From RPQJ01 sp963846885 (lineage in GTDB: Bacteria > Pseudomonadota > Gammaproteobacteria > Steroidobacterales > Steroidobacteraceae): a stretch of 64,000 nucleotides of DNA. Every line of letters begins with the position of its first letter. The stretch's first letter is position 1. Both the position numbers and the translations under genes were made by a program. Below the pieces are notes generated by a model, which saw nothing but the letters and a program-made list of their open reading frames with translations, was not told the origin of the DNA and did not search any database. The stretch lies in assembly GCA_963846885.1 (NCBI GenBank), contig CAWJXS010000004.1:1-64000 (forward strand). The letters are read 5' to 3'. Below, piece by piece: positions 1-12,091 of the stretch.

Positions 1-18
1 TAGCGACGTCCTGTTCGA

Positions 19-2016
19 TCACCCGCCCGGCGTGTACCAGATCGGCGACGTGTACGCGCGCTCTTGCAGTGTCATCGTCGTCCCGGGCAGCGGTTGAATG
101 CCAAAGCGCTTGGCGTCGTACGCAGTCCAGCGCGGCGTCGGAATCTCGAGCACGCGGGCATAGTAGAACGCACGCTGCTTCGGGTCGAAGGCAGGGTCCG
201 TCCATGCAGTGATCAGTTCCGGATCGCCGATGGTGTTGGTCCACGTGGCATTCGCAACATCCACCGTGCTGCCTACGTGCGGCAACTTGCCGTCCTTGCC
301 GGGCCTGCGCTTCTGGGCATCGCCCCAGACGACGTCGTAGACCTTTTCGTGGACCTGGCCATTCGCATCGAGCCAGCCCTTCACGACCTGGATGCGATCG
401 AGGTTCGCGCCCAGCGGGTCTTTCATGGCGGCAACCAGGAACGTCGGCGACTTGCCGGCGGGTGCGGAGGTCAGGTCGCCACCCATGGGCACACCCTTGG
501 CGTAACCCACGGTGGCCGGATGCCGGTCACCCGCATCCTGCTCGTTGAAATCCCAGCCGCCGAAAAAGCGCACGACCAGGCGCGTGCCGGTCGTCGCGTA
601 CGTCTCGCGGCGTTCCATCGCGTCGAACAGCGCCTCGCGCGTGTTCGACGTGGCCCACACCGCGGCGTAGCCTGATGCGGACACCTCCCAGTCCATGATC
701 TTCACGCCCGTCTGGGAGTTGTTGAAGAACGTTGCCTTCATGCGCTCGGGGCTCGGCTCCTGCGGCGCAGTCTTGCCGAAGAAGTTCTCTTCCTCCATCG
801 CGGCCAGGCCTGTGTGCGCGTCGCTGCTGCCGATCAGGCCGAACTTGAATGGATTGACGCCGAGCTTCTGCTCGAGCATCAGGCCGTTCTTGAGACCGGA
901 GCGCGCGTACTCGAACTCGAGCATGTCCTTGGTCTTGGCCGCGCTGCCGTCCAGGTTGCCCTTGTCCCACCGCTCGAAGTTGGCGAACTCGTCGTTCGGC
1001 GACAGGAACGGATGCGTCTCGCCGTCACCCTTGGTCTGCGTGGTTTCGTACAGGCGCTCCCACTTGGCGCGAGTCTCGGCATAGCCACGATCCAGCGGCT
1101 TGCCGAAGGCTTCGATGGTCGGGAACATCCGGCCGTTCGACAGGTTGCCGTTGTGCGCAATGGCGAGCACGTCGCCGCCGGTCTTTTCCTCGAACGCTGC
1201 CATCCACCTCCACAAATCCACCGGGTCGTCGCTGCCCAGCGGCCGCATGGTCGTGTAAGGCTCGGTCTGGCCGGCCTTGGCAGCGTCGTCGCGGAAGATG
1301 ACGTTGCGATGCAGGTTGTTGGCGCCGGTATTCGATGTCCACTCGAAACCGATGAACGCCGTGAAGCGACCCGGTTCGTTCGCTTCCTCTGCCGACTTGA
1401 TGGTTTCGGCCCAGGCGCCCTGGTACGAGCGCGTGCCGGGCACCGGCAGGATGGCTGCAGAGATCGTGCCCTTGCCGAAGCTCTCGATGATGTCGATCGC
1501 TGCCGCACCGCCCTGGCCGCCCATGATCATGTCGTGCCACCGCTTGCCTTGCGGGTCGGCCATCACGGCGGGGTCGCCCGCCATGAGCAGGGGGAAGAAG
1601 CCCATGCCATCCGAGTGGTCGGCCACCACGAGGAAGTCGAGCGGGCGCGAGAGTCGCACGGGTTGGCCGCTCGACGACTTCACTTCGTTGCCCTTGGCGA
1701 ACGTATACGCATCGCGCGGTGTCAGGCGGGCCCCGAATGCGCCGGCATCCATCGAGAACGACGTGTGCAGGTGCGTGTCACCGAAGTAGGGGCGGGTGGG
1801 GATGTTCGAGCCGACGTAAGGTGAGTAAGGCCGCTGCTTGGGGAAGGCCTTGTCGGCCGTCTGCTTGTCCAGCGAGCCGGCGACGCCGACCTGCGGGCTG
1901 GCGGCATTGGCCAGCGATGCAAGGCCCAATGCAGCCATCGCTGCCGTGGCGCATATCGCAGCCCGGACGGTGGTTACAGAGGATGCACCGATCGCTTTCG
2001 TCGCCTGATTGGACAT
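19..2016 (-). CDS. DUF3604 family secreted protein
   Basis: Probable exported protein of the DUF3604 family, which has a PHP-like metal-binding look but no established reaction. From the chosen start it is 665 aa. An Ala-rich signal peptide ends near residue 38 (LANA). GDTHLH follows at about 79-84, ADHSDG near 130 and GSSDAHTG near 395, a His/Asp set resembling PHP-type metal ligands. I chose ATG at 2016 because AGGGAGAA lies just upstream. An in-frame codon at 2148 would place a 44-residue charged tail before the signal peptide and overlap ndvB. It follows ndvB on the same strand after about 130 bases, so it may share its transcript. The family call is firm; the substrate is unknown. Confidence 0.88.
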   Translation of the reverse strand: MSNQATKAIGASSVTTVRAAICATAAMAALGLASLANAASPQVGVAGSLDKQTADKAFPKQRPYSPYVGSNIPTRPYFGDTHLHTSFSMDAGAFGARLTPRDAYTFAKGNEVKSSSGQPVRLSRPLDFLVVADHSDGMGFFPLLMAGDPAVMADPQGKRWHDMIMGGQGGAAAIDIIESFGKGTISAAILPVPGTRSYQGAWAETIKSAEEANEPGRFTAFIGFEWTSNTGANNLHRNVIFRDDAAKAGQTEPYTTMRPLGSDDPVDLWRWMAAFEEKTGGDVLAIAHNGNLSNGRMFPTIEAFGKPLDRGYAETRAKWERLYETTQTKGDGETHPFLSPNDEFANFERWDKGNLDGSAAKTKDMLEFEYARSGLKNGLMLEQKLGVNPFKFGLIGSSDAHTGLAAMEEENFFGKTAPQEPSPERMKATFFNNSQTGVKIMDWEVSASGYAAVWATSNTREALFDAMERRETYATTGTRLVVRFFGGWDFNEQDAGDRHPATVGYAKGVPMGGDLTSAPAGKSPTFLVAAMKDPLGANLDRIQVVKGWLDANGQVHEKVYDVVWGDAQKRRPGKDGKLPHVGSTVDVANATWTNTIGDPELITAWTDPAFDPKQRAFYYARVLEIPTPRWTAYDAKRFGIQPLPGTTMTLQERAYTSPIWYTPGG

Positions 2017-2144
2017 GCGTTTTCTCCCTGGTTTTACGTCGCGCTGGCCGTGCTGCCGGCGGTAGGCTGAATGACGCGGAATACTCGCGGACTTTGGGCG
2101 GACGCACAAGGGCGCGGTTGGCGTCGGCACGAATACCGCAAGCG

Positions 2145-5100
2145 TCATGGAACCCCGGGTGACTTTTCGGCGGCGTCAACCACCCTGACTTCCACTTCGT
2201 GGGGTCGTCGATCGTCGATGAGCGGGACGAATCCTTCGCGACTTTCCGCGCCGTCCACGTAGATCGCGACGGCACCGGGAGTAGCCCCCGGGCTTGCCGG
2301 CTGGCGTATGACCACGATGCGGTACGAGGTCTCGCGGTAGCGGTAATGCACCGTGTACGACGGCCAGTCCGCCGGCAGTCGAGGTTCGAACCGCAGCCGG
2401 TCGACTTCCAGCCGCAGTCCGAGCAGTGACTCGAGCACGAGTCGATACATCCAGCCAGCCGAGCCCGTGTACCACGTCCAGCCGCCGCGCCCGAGATGCG
2501 CCGGCGCTGCGTAGACGTCGGCGGCCACCACGTAGGGTTCGACTTTGTAGACGTCGGCGTCCGCCTGCGTCAACGCGTGGTTCACCGGGTTGATGATATT
2601 GAAGAGTTCCCAGGCGCGCCCGGTGTCGCCTGCCGCGGCAAAGGCCATTGCCGCCCAGATTGCCGCGTGCGTGTACTGGCCGCCGTTCTCGCGCACGCCC
2701 GGCACGTAACCGCGGATGTATCCGGGTTCGAGGTCCGAGTCGTCGAACGGCGGATCAAGCAGGCGCACCAGCCGCTCCGAGCGCCGCACCAGGTGTCGAT
2801 CCAGCGACTCCATGGCCTGGCGTGAACGCGCGCTGTCACCGGCGCCCGACAGGACCGACCAGCTCTGCGCGATCGAGTCGATGCGGCATTCTGGATTCGT
2901 CGCTGCCCCGAGCGGCGTGCCGTCGTCGAAAAAGGCGCGCAAGTACCACTCGCCATCCCAAGCGTGCAGGTCGATGGCGCGGCGTAGTTCGAGAACAGCA
3001 GCATCGCATTCGTCGGCCACGCTGTTGTCGGACCGCGCACGCGCCAGTTGCGCGAACTGCCGCAGCACCTCGCACAGGAAGAACGCGAGCCAGACGCTTT
3101 CGCCCTTGCCGCCGATCCCGACGAGGTTCATGCCGTCGTTCCAGTCGCCCGATCCCATCAGCGGCAGGCCGTGGCTGCCCAGCCGCAGTCCGTGCCGCAC
3201 GGCGCGCACGCAGTGCTCGTACAAGGATGCCGATTCGCCCGAACGGACCGGCAGGTCGAAGTAGGAATCGTCTTCGGGCCCGACCGGACGGCCTTCGAGG
3301 AAGGGCGACACTTCGTCGAGCACGCCGGTGTCGCCGGTGGCGAAAACGTAGCGACAGGTCGCGAGCGGCAGCCACAGGTAGTCGTCGGAGCAGCGCGTGC
3401 GCACGCCACGTCCCGATGGCGGATGCCACCAGTGCTGGACATCGCCCTCGACGAACTGGCGCGGCGCACAGCGCAGCAGGTGGGCGCGCAACCGCTGTGG
3501 CTCGGCGTGGATCAGGGCCATGGCGTCCTGCAACTGATCGCGGAAGCCGAACGCGCCGCCGGATTGGTAGTAGCCGCTGCGTGCGAGCATCCGGCACGCC
3601 AGCGTCTGGTACAGCAGCCAGCCGTTCGCAAGCACGTTCACGGTCGGATCGGGCGTCTCTACCTGAACCGCGCCGAGCGTTCGCTTCCAGTATTCCCAGA
3701 CAGCCTCGAGTGCGATGCGAGTGGCCGTGGCGCCGCGGAAGGCGGTCACGTGGGTGCGTGCATCCTCGCTGCCGTGCCCGACCCCGAGCCGGAACACGAC
3801 CTGGCGTTCCTGTCCGGGCGCGAGTTCGATCATCACCTGCATGGCGGCGCAGGGATCGAGCGCCGCCCCGACCTTGCCCGAAAGACGGGTGCGCGACAGC
3901 GCAGCCGGCCGGCGCAGCGATCCGTTGCGGCCGATGAACTCCGTGCGATCCGCAGTGACGCTGCGGCTAGCGTCGTCGACGTCGAAGAACGCCACGCGAT
4001 CCGGAAACTCGATGCTGAAGGCGTTCCGCGCGAACAGCGCGCCCGTCTTGGGATCGATCTCGGTCGTGACGTGCATGGCTGTCTTCGGCCGCAGGTCGCC
4101 GAGCACCCACTCGACGTACCCGGTCACGCTCAGTCGTCGTATCTGCAGCGAATCGTTGCGCAACTTCAGCACCGAGAACTTCACGGGTGCCTCGAGCGCG
4201 ACGAACACCGTGAGTTCCGAGCGGATGCCGGCCGTGACATGTTCGAACACGCTGTACCCGAAGCCGTGCCGGCTGATGTAGCCGCCCGTGCCCGGCGCAG
4301 GGCCGGGCGAAGGTGACCAGACGCGCCCGCTGTCCTCGTCACGCACGTAGATCGCCTCGCCGCTCGCATCGGTGACCGGATCGTTGTGCCAGGGGCTCAG
4401 GCGGAACTCGTGCGCGTTCTCGGCCCACGTGTAAGCGGTGCCGTTCTCCGAGACGACCGTGCCGAACTGCGCATTGGCCATCACGTTGACCCAGGGCGCG
4501 GGCGTCGTGCGTCCGGGCTCGAGCGTGACGACGTACTCGCGACCGTCCTGCGTGAAGCCGCCATAGCCGTTCGCCAGGATCAGGTCGGTGCGGCGGGGCA
4601 GGGACGTCACGGGGAGCCGGGCGGCGCGCGAAGTCGTCGACGGTTGCAGCAATGCGGGCAGCGCTTTGCCTTCGGGCGCACGGCGACGCTTCAGCTGCTC
4701 AGAAAGCGTGCCGTGGCGATCGACGAGAATGAGCCGGGCGACCGACTGCAGCAGCAGGCGATCCTCCTCCGACAGGTGGTCCGCCGGGCGGACGAATACG
4801 CCGCCCGGCCGGTCGAGCACGTTGTGTTCACCGCCGGCCGCGATCAGTCCCATGATTTCGTCGTGCAGGTGCTGGCGATATCCAGACTGGTCCTCGGTCC
4901 AGATGACCAGGTCGAGGCTCAAGCCCTTGGATCGCCAGTAGGCCCGTGCGCGCAGCATTTGCCGCACCAGCCCGATGTTGGCGATGTCACCGATCTGCAG
5001 CAGCACGATCGGCAGGTCGCCCGAGATGGCGTAGCCCCAGAGCCCGGTCTGGTTGCGACGGTTGCGCGCGATGACGCCGGCCTCTGCCCGCATCGAGGCG

Positions 5101-8100
5101 TTGGCGAAGATCAGCATCGACGCGAGCCGCTCGAACTCCTGCGCCTCGGCTTCCGAGATCCCGTATTGCTGCAGCACGACCTGGTTGTGCGTCCAGGCCA
5201 GATCGAACACGCGGTCCGCGAGGCGGCGGTCCTGGTAGCGCTCCACCAGTTGTTCGGCGAGCTCGCGCGTCGCGGTCGCACCCGTGACGATGTCGATCGT
5301 GGCCGTCTCGTCGGGCTCCAGCACGATCTCCTGCCGAATGGCGAGGATCGGATCGAGCACGGAACCGGCGCTGCCGGAAAGACTGCCCTTGCCGTCAGCG
5401 CCAGCGGTGACGCTACGCTGCGGCCGCGGCCGATGAAGCGCGCGCGGTCGGTTTCGAATGACATCTCGCCCGCGCTAGCCCCTGACACCGCCATCAGGTG
5501 CACCAGCCAGCCCGGCTCCTCGCCGTGTACCCGCGCGCGACGCGTGCAGAGCACCGCACGCTTGCGCGAATCGATCTCGGTCTGCACGAAGAGCTTGCTG
5601 AACGCCGGGTGCTGGGCGTCGGCAGCAGGCGGCGCAAGCGCGACTTCGACGTAGCTCGTGACGTCGACTGTCCGCGGCTCATCCGAGCGGTTCAGCAGCC
5701 GCACGCGACGCAGCTCGATGTCGTCTTCCGGCGAGACGACGAGCTCGGTGCGAGTGTCGATGACGCAGTCTTCGATGCGGTCCCGGCGATGGAATTCCGC
5801 TCGGCCCTCGGTGAAGATCGCCTCGTATTCTTCCGCCGGCCTGCGCGTCGGCTGCCAGGTGTTCGACCAGTACTCGCCCGTCGTCGTGTCGCGTACGTAG
5901 CAGAAGCTGCCGCCGGGGTCGCGCGTCGCGTCCTCCTCCCAGCGCGTGACCGCGAGGTCGCGCCAGCGGCTGTAGCCGCCGCCTGCTGCAGTTACGAGTA
6001 CGTGGTAGCGACCGTTCGACAGCAGTTGCGCCTCCGGCACCGGCGTGTCGAGCGAACGCACGATGCGTACCGGAGGCGCGACCGGCCCGATCGTGCGCGT
6101 CACCGGCAGCGCCGCGGGATGCGCCTGGAACGCCGCAGTCCGCGGTACCCGCTCGTGCAGCAGCATCAGTGTTGCCTGGAACAGCGGGTCAGACGCGAAT
6201 CGCCGCTGCAGCGGGTGCTGCAGCATCAGGTCGGCGATTGCCAGCAGGCTCATGCCCTGGTGATGCGCCATGTACGAACGGACGATCGCGCGTGTCTGGC
6301 CGCGCGGCACGCGAGTGGGCGTGTAGTCGACTGCTTCGTACATCCCGAACTGCCCGAGCACGCCGTCCGCGGCGAGTCGTTGCAGGTTCTCGCAGGCGGC
6401 CTCGGGCTGGATCATCAACGCGAGCGCCGAAGCGTAAGGCGCAATGACAAGCTCGTCGGCCAGTCCGCGCTGCAACCCTAAGCCCGGTACGCCGAATGCG
6501 CGGTACTGGTAATTGCGATTTGCGTCGACCGTGTTGTATCCGGACTCCGACATGCCCCACGGCACGCCGCGCTGCCGTCCGTAGTCGATCTGCCGTCGCA
6601 CGGCCGCGCGATTCGACTGGTCGAGCAGCGTGTTCGCGTAGGCCGGCATGACGAGCTGCGGCATCAGGTACTCGAACATCGAGCCGCTCCACGACACGAG
6701 CACCGGGTCGCCGCCGGCGAGCGTCAGCAGGCGGCCGAGCGCGAACCAGCTCTCCTGCGGCAACTGGCCCTGCGCCACGGCGAGGAAGCTGCTCAAGCGC
6801 GCTTCGGACGCGAGCAGGTCGTAGAAGCTCGCATCGCGCCGACGCTCGGTCACGTTGTAGCCGATCGCGAGCAGGCGCCGCGTCGCGTCGTAGAGGAAGT
6901 CGAACTGCGGCGTGGCGAACCCCGCCGCCTGCTCGGCGAGTTGCAGCACGGTCGCCAGTTCCTGGTCTGCAAGCGCGCTGCCGGCCGAGACGGCGTCCTT
7001 CAGCTGATGCAACCAGTCGACCGTGGGAGCGTCTGCGTGTCGTTCGGCCAGCGCGGCGTCGATTGCGGGTGTCAGCGTCGCCTCATAGGTCGCAACTTCG
7101 CGCAGTGTCGGCACGTGCGCGGGCGGCAGCAGGCCTTCGAGTCCCTCCGGCGCCGGCGACAGCAACGTCCACGGCGCGAGATAAGCGATTTCATCCCGCG
7201 CGGCCTGGCTCTGTTCGCACACTGCCCGGTACCACTCTTGCGTCTCACCGTCGGCGCGGGCGTGCTCGAACTGCGCGGAAGGGTCATTCGTGCTGGCACT
7301 GCCGCTGCCGGCGGCGAGTTCGACGATCCGGTCGAGCCTGAGGCGGGCGTCCTGCAGCGACGTCACTCCGGTCGCGAGCGCCGACGCGAGTTCAGTGCGC
7401 AGCTCGGCGTGCGCCGGCGAGCTCCGGCCGCCCTGTTCGTGACGCAGCACGCCGAGCGTGTCGGCGAGTCCGCGGAAGACGCGCCTTGAGACGACGGGAT
7501 CGTCGGGCAGGGCGAGCAGGCCTGCGCGGAGCGTCAGCAAGTGTGCGGCCAGGTTGCCGCTGTCCACGGTCGAGACGTACATCGGCAGCAGCGGCTCGAG
7601 CGTCTGCGTGTCGTACCAGTTGTAGAAGTGGCCGCGATACCGTCCAAGCGCCGCCATCGTGCGCAGCGTCCGGGACGTACGTTCGAGCAGGCGGCCGGTC
7701 GGCAGGTAACCGAAGTCGTAGGCCGCGAGGTTGGCGAGGAGCGCCAGCCCGATGTTGGTCGGCGACGTGCGGTGGGCCACGATGGGACCGGGCTGCTCCT
7801 GCACGTTATCCGGCGGCAGCCAGTTGTCCTGTGGTCCGACATGGTTTTCGAAGAAAGCCCAGGTGCGTCGTGCGAGCGTGCGCAGGAATACCTGCTGGAC
7901 GCGCCCGAGCTTCGGCTCGGCGACCACCAACGGCCGACTGATCCACCACGCGACGAGCGGAGCGGCGAGCCAGAGCAGCAGGATCGGCAGGATCACTGCG
8001 AGCACCGCCGGCCGCATTGCCTCGAGGTAAAGGATTGCCGCGACTGCGAGCGCTGGCGTGATCCACATCAGCCGCAACGATCCGGCCAGCGTCGGGAGCG

Positions 8101-10982
8101 CCTTTGCGCCCATGCTCGCCGGAGGGACTCCACTGCAGCAGCCGGCGTCGCGAAACGCCCACTCGCCACGTCGTGCGCAGGATCGCATCGGCATTCGAGT
8201 AGGCCTCGTGCGGCAGGCACGCGAGTGCGAGCGCCGCCTGCGCCCATTGGGTCACCGCACCCTGCAGGGCTCCGCGAACATGCATCTGCCAACCGCTGTC
8301 GCGCGACTTCCGTACCAGCTGCAGCGCGGTGTTCAGCGCGGGTCCGGCTGCGAACACGATGAGCACGACGAGGGTCCACTCGAGCGGTGACGACAGTTCC
8401 GTCCATGCGACCAGCAACAGCAGCAGCAACGCGATCGGCACGAGGCTGCGGCGCAGGTTGTCGGTTACCTTCCAGCGGCCAAGGTGGTCGAGTGGATTGC
8501 GGCGGCGTGGTCCTGCCGCGCCCGGCACTCGCGGCAGCGCCCAGCTCGCGATCTGCCAGTCGCCACGCACCCAGCGGTACCTTCGCGCTGCGTCGGCCGC
8601 GTAAGTGGACGGATAGTCCTCGAACAACTCGACATCACTCAGCAGTCCCGAGCGCGCATAGGACCCTTCGAGCAGGTCGTGGCTCAGGATCCGGTTCACT
8701 GGCAGCTTGCCGGCGAGCACGTGTTCGAACGCATCGACGTCGTAGATGCCCTTGCCGATGAACGAGCCCTCGTCGAACAGGTCCTGGTAGACGTCGGACA
8801 CCGTGCGCGTGTACGGATCGATGCCGGACTCACCGCTGTGCAGGCGCGCGTACAGCGAGCGATTCGTGCCCGGCAGGCTCGGACTCACGCGCGGCTGCAG
8901 GATGCCGTAACCGGTGCAGACTCGTTCACCGGAAGCGTCGTATCCGGGCCGGTTGAGCGGGTGCGCCAGCGTCCCGACGAACTGATGGACCGAGTCGCGG
9001 GGTAACTCGGTGTCCGTGTCCAGCGTGACGACATAGCGCGTGCCTGCCAGCACAGCCACGTTGCCGACCACGAGCGAGAACCTTTCGTCCGCCTGCGTGC
9101 CGGGGTCGGGGAGGCGGAGCAACCAGTTCAGGTCGGCGAGCTTGCCGCGTTTGCGCTCCTCGCCCATCCAGGTCCGCTCCGCCGGATTCCAGCGTCGAGG
9201 GCGGTGCAGCAGGAAAAATGCATCCCGCCCGTAGGTGTGGTTCAGCCCCTCGATCCGCTCGCGCGCACGCTCGAGCAGCGCCTCGTCACCGGGCTGATGC
9301 TCGTCTGCCGCATCGGCAAAATCCGTCAGCAGGCCGAAGTGCAGGTTTGGAGCCCGGTTGGCCAGGAAGCGGATCTCGAGTGCCTCGACCAGTTCCTCGA
9401 TGCCCGCGATCGAGCCGAGCAACGTCGGCACCACGACGACGGTGCGCGAAGCCGGGGGGATTCCGGCCGAGAAGTCGAGGCGCGGCAGGCTGCGTGGGCT
9501 GACCAGCGAGGTCGTCAGCGCGTTGATCAGGATCAGCGCCAGCTGGCTCGCACCGATCGCCACGGCGAACAGCAGCAGCCCCAGTGCCCAATGCGGCAAC
9601 GAGTCGTCGCGGACGAGCGGCCAGGTGGATGCAACCAGCGCCGCGGTGACGAGCCCGGCGGCGCCAAGGTAGGTGCGCAGTGGCCGGCGACGGATGGGGG
9701 CGAGCATGCGTTCGGACAGAGGGGGCCGGTACCGCGTGACGCGGTCGAGATCGGCCCTGCCGCGATCGATCAGGAAGTAGCCGACGTGGGCGCGGCGCGA
9801 CTCCTCGACAGGAAGCTCAGTGACGTCGCCGACGCTTGCGATCGACGCAGCGACATCCTGTGACAGCTTGACGGCGGCGTCTGCCACCTCGATTTCGGAG
9901 CGTTCGCTGCGACGGGCGATGCGCTCGATCACGCTGCGGTAACGATTGCGCGTGCCGAAATCCATCGTCGCGTAGGCACCGGCGGGATCCGCCAGCAGTC
10001 GCTGGTGCACCGCGCTCATCGTCTCGACGAACAGCCGCCAGTCGACGGCGGAGAGGAAGCGCAGGCTGCCGATCGAGTTGCCCAGCGTGACCTGGTCCGC
10101 AGCCTGGTTCTGGCTTCCAGCCTGCACGATCTGTTCGGTCGTCGTGCCATCTTCGGCCAATCGCTGCTCGACCCAGTTGAGCGCGAGTGCGAGCGACGGG
10201 TTCTGGCCCTGCAGCTCGCGCACCAGTTCCGACACGAACGACGAGGTCATCGGCGGGTTCGAACGCGCCATGTCTGCGATCACGAGGATCAGGCTCTTCG
10301 GATCCTCGTCGACGGTCGTGATCATCTGGCGTGCCCAGTCGGCCGCGAGATCGCGCTCGTCGCGCCCGACGGAAATCCGCAACGCGACGCGGCGCAGGTT
10401 TTCGATCAGCGCGAGCCGCAGCATGATCGGCACCGCCCAGAGCTCGCCCAGGTTCAGCGCGGCGGTGCGCTGGTAAGCGGTGATGAAGCGGCTCAGATCT
10501 TCCAGGTCGACGCGGCCGTCGCCGTGCGAGATCAGCTCGAGCGCCAGGTCGTAAACGCGCGGGAATCCAGCGGAGATCCCGGTCGCCAGCCGCGGCAGCT
10601 CCCGGCTGTAGTTGCGGGGCAGGTGGCGCCGAGCGGTACGGACCTGTTCCTCGACCAGATAGAAGTTGTCGAGCAGCCATTCGCTGGCCGGGGTCACGCG
10701 ACGACTGCCCAGGACGGCTTGCGTCAACTGCTCGAACACCTGACGCAACACATCTTCGTTCGCGTCGAGGCGCGGCAAGAGCCGGTCAGGCCCGCCCGGA
10801 CCCGCCACGAGCGCATGTGTGGCGGCCAGGAACTCGCCGTGGTGCTCCAGCTGCTCCGTGCTGAAGAGCTCCGCCCGCAGGGGCGGCTCTTCATGTGCCG
10901 GCGCGCCTTGGTTCGCCAGCAGCGCCAACCTTGCCAGCAGTCGTCGCGCCGGATTTCGTATTCGGACGTCCGGCAAGTCCAA
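2145..10982 (-). pseudogene. ndvB: Cyclic beta-1,2-glucan synthase (NdvB/ChvB type), reading frame interrupted by two single-base shifts
   Basis: Giant inner-membrane enzyme that polymerises UDP-glucose to linear glucan and cyclises it; the product acts in the periplasm in osmoadaptation and host interaction. The 8.84-kb span would encode about 2,945 aa, the usual family size. In order: an N-terminal helical region; membrane segments around 9690-9520; a GT84 domain with TLDTDTELPRD at about 9030-8997; membrane segments at 8440-8310 and 8080-7920; a glucoamylase-like domain starting near 7775 (RTSPTNIG); and two GH94-type phosphorylase-like parts with DWNDGM near 3140. The start is TTG 10982 with AGGGAG nine bases upstream. 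The frame slips near 8119, where removing one base joins LLQWSPS to ASMGAKAL, and again near 5397, where one base is missing before GKGSLSGSAGSVLDP. The outer parts share one frame. Both junctions restore family-like sequence, so sequencing error or recent damage is likely. Confidence 0.9.
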
Positions 10983-11322
10983 CGCGCATCGCTCCCTGAA
11001 GCCTGGACTCCGGGCGCGGCCGTTGGGCCGACCGGTCAGGCACAGGCCATGCTAGCCCGCGGTCACCCGCAGGGATGTCAGCAATAGGCGCGCATGCGCT
11101 TAATTGGACGGGGCTCGCCTGATCGCTCTCGCTCCGTGGATTGGCGGCATTTCCGGAGCGCGGCGGGAATCCATGCCTTCTCGGCAATACCCTGGCTTGA
11201 CAACCCTAAAATACGAAGTATATTTCACGTATTCGTGTTCCGGGCCCCTCTGACGCCGACCCAGTCGGCGCCATGTCGGAACAGTGACGAGATTCTGGTC
11301 CCGTTCGTTCAAGGAGCCCGCG
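10983..11322. other. Divergent intergenic region between ndvB and the small membrane protein gene
   Basis: A 340-base gap with no supported gene. It must hold the upstream signals of ndvB (leftward) and of the two-gene unit starting at 11323 (rightward). The rightward promoter is clear and listed separately. I see no convincing -35/-10 pair for ndvB. Confidence 0.6.
11197..11224 (+). promoter_or_regulatory. Sigma70-like promoter with an inverted repeat over the -10 region
   Basis: TTGACA at 11197-11202, a 16-base spacer, then TATATT at 11219-11224: one of the best promoter matches in the window. It is set in an AT-rich stretch unlike its surroundings. AATACG at 11210-11215 and CGTATT at 11228-11233 form an inverted repeat around the -10 box, a plausible repressor site. 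Transcription would begin near 11231 and run into the gene at 11323. Confidence 0.7.
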
Positions 11323-11694
11323 ATGAATCCCTCGATCCTGAAGTCCCGCATCCTCACCGCACTGCCCGCCGGCCTCGACAGTCCGCGCGCGTCACGCACA
11401 GTCCGCCGCATCGTGTGGACGCTGGCCCTCGTGTCATTGCTCCTGTGGTCGCTGCTGGCCTATGGCGCGCATGCCTTGCTCGTGGGCGGTGCCGCGTTCC
11501 TGCAGACGCAGACCGAGTGGTTAGGTGCCAATGCGTGGCTCGAGCCCTGGCTCGCATCGGGCATCGGCCTCACCGAAGGAATTTCGGTTGCCATCACCTG
11601 GTTCGTGTGGGGTGTGGGCACGTTCGTAATTCTGCTTGGCGCGTGGTTGCTGCCGAAGGCGTTCAACCTTTTCGGCGGCGCGGCCGTGCGCTGA
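11323..11694 (+). CDS. Small two-helix membrane protein of unknown function
   Basis: A 123-aa protein I do not recognise. ATG 11323 is chosen because AAGGAG lies eight bases upstream; an in-frame ATG at 11284 lacks this. Two hydrophobic segments stand out, one from the Trp-Thr-Leu-Ala-Leu stretch at about residues 31-55 and one near 87-110 ending in a Leu-Leu-Gly-Ala-Trp run. They are separated by a Trp-rich loop that may be periplasmic. The N-terminus is basic and cytoplasmic-looking. It is the first gene after the strong promoter at 11197 and lies 36 bases before an HPF/RaiA-type gene. Nothing in the sequence indicates a catalytic role. Confidence 0.7.
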   Translation: MNPSILKSRILTALPAGLDSPRASRTVRRIVWTLALVSLLLWSLLAYGAHALLVGGAAFLQTQTEWLGANAWLEPWLASGIGLTEGISVAITWFVWGVGTFVILLGAWLLPKAFNLFGGAAVR

Positions 11695-11730
11695 TTCCCT
11701 GACAGCAAGTCAACCAAGGAGGAAGAGGAA

Positions 11731-12087
11731 ATGAAGACAGACGTCAAAGCCCGTGGCTTCGTCCTGACCGAAGGTCTGCGGTCGGCGGTGCAGCGCGAGA
11801 CGGTGCGCCTGGTGCAGGGCATCGGACGGCCGATTCTGCAGATCTCGGTGCGCCTGTTCGACGTGAACGGCGCGCGTCGGGGCGGCCCCGACAAGGGTTG
11901 TCTCGTGCACGTGCATCTGGCCGATGGCGAATCCGTCGTCGGTAGCGACGTTGGCGTGGACCTGTATCAATCGGTCGCGGACGTCTTCAGGAAGGTGCTG
12001 CGGGCCGGCCGCATGCGAGCGGACCGCCGTCGTTCGCGACAGCTGCGCAACCGCGGGTCGCTAGGCAGCAAACTGCTGCCAGCGTGA
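11731..12087 (+). CDS. HPF/RaiA-family ribosome-associated protein
   Basis: A 118-aa basic protein similar in size and pattern to short hibernation-promoting factors, which bind the 30S decoding region and silence ribosomes under stress or starvation. The first ~90 residues show the expected alternating pattern, with an early LTEGLRSAVQRE helix, central strands (ILQISVRLFDVN; CLVHVHLADGES) and a later amphipathic helix (DLYQSVADVFRKVLR). The C-terminus is a basic tail rich in Arg. AAGGAGGAAGAGG directly precedes ATG 11731. It is the second and last gene of the unit driven from 11197 and is followed at once by a strong terminator. The family call rests on the overall pattern and is fairly secure. 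Confidence 0.8.
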   Translation: MKTDVKARGFVLTEGLRSAVQRETVRLVQGIGRPILQISVRLFDVNGARRGGPDKGCLVHVHLADGESVVGSDVGVDLYQSVADVFRKVLRAGRMRADRRRSRQLRNRGSLGSKLLPA

Positions 12088-12091
12088 CTCC

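Noticed and set aside
2017..2148. Longer start for the DUF3604 protein
   Set aside because: It has no ribosome site, adds a charged non-conserved tail before the signal peptide and overlaps ndvB.
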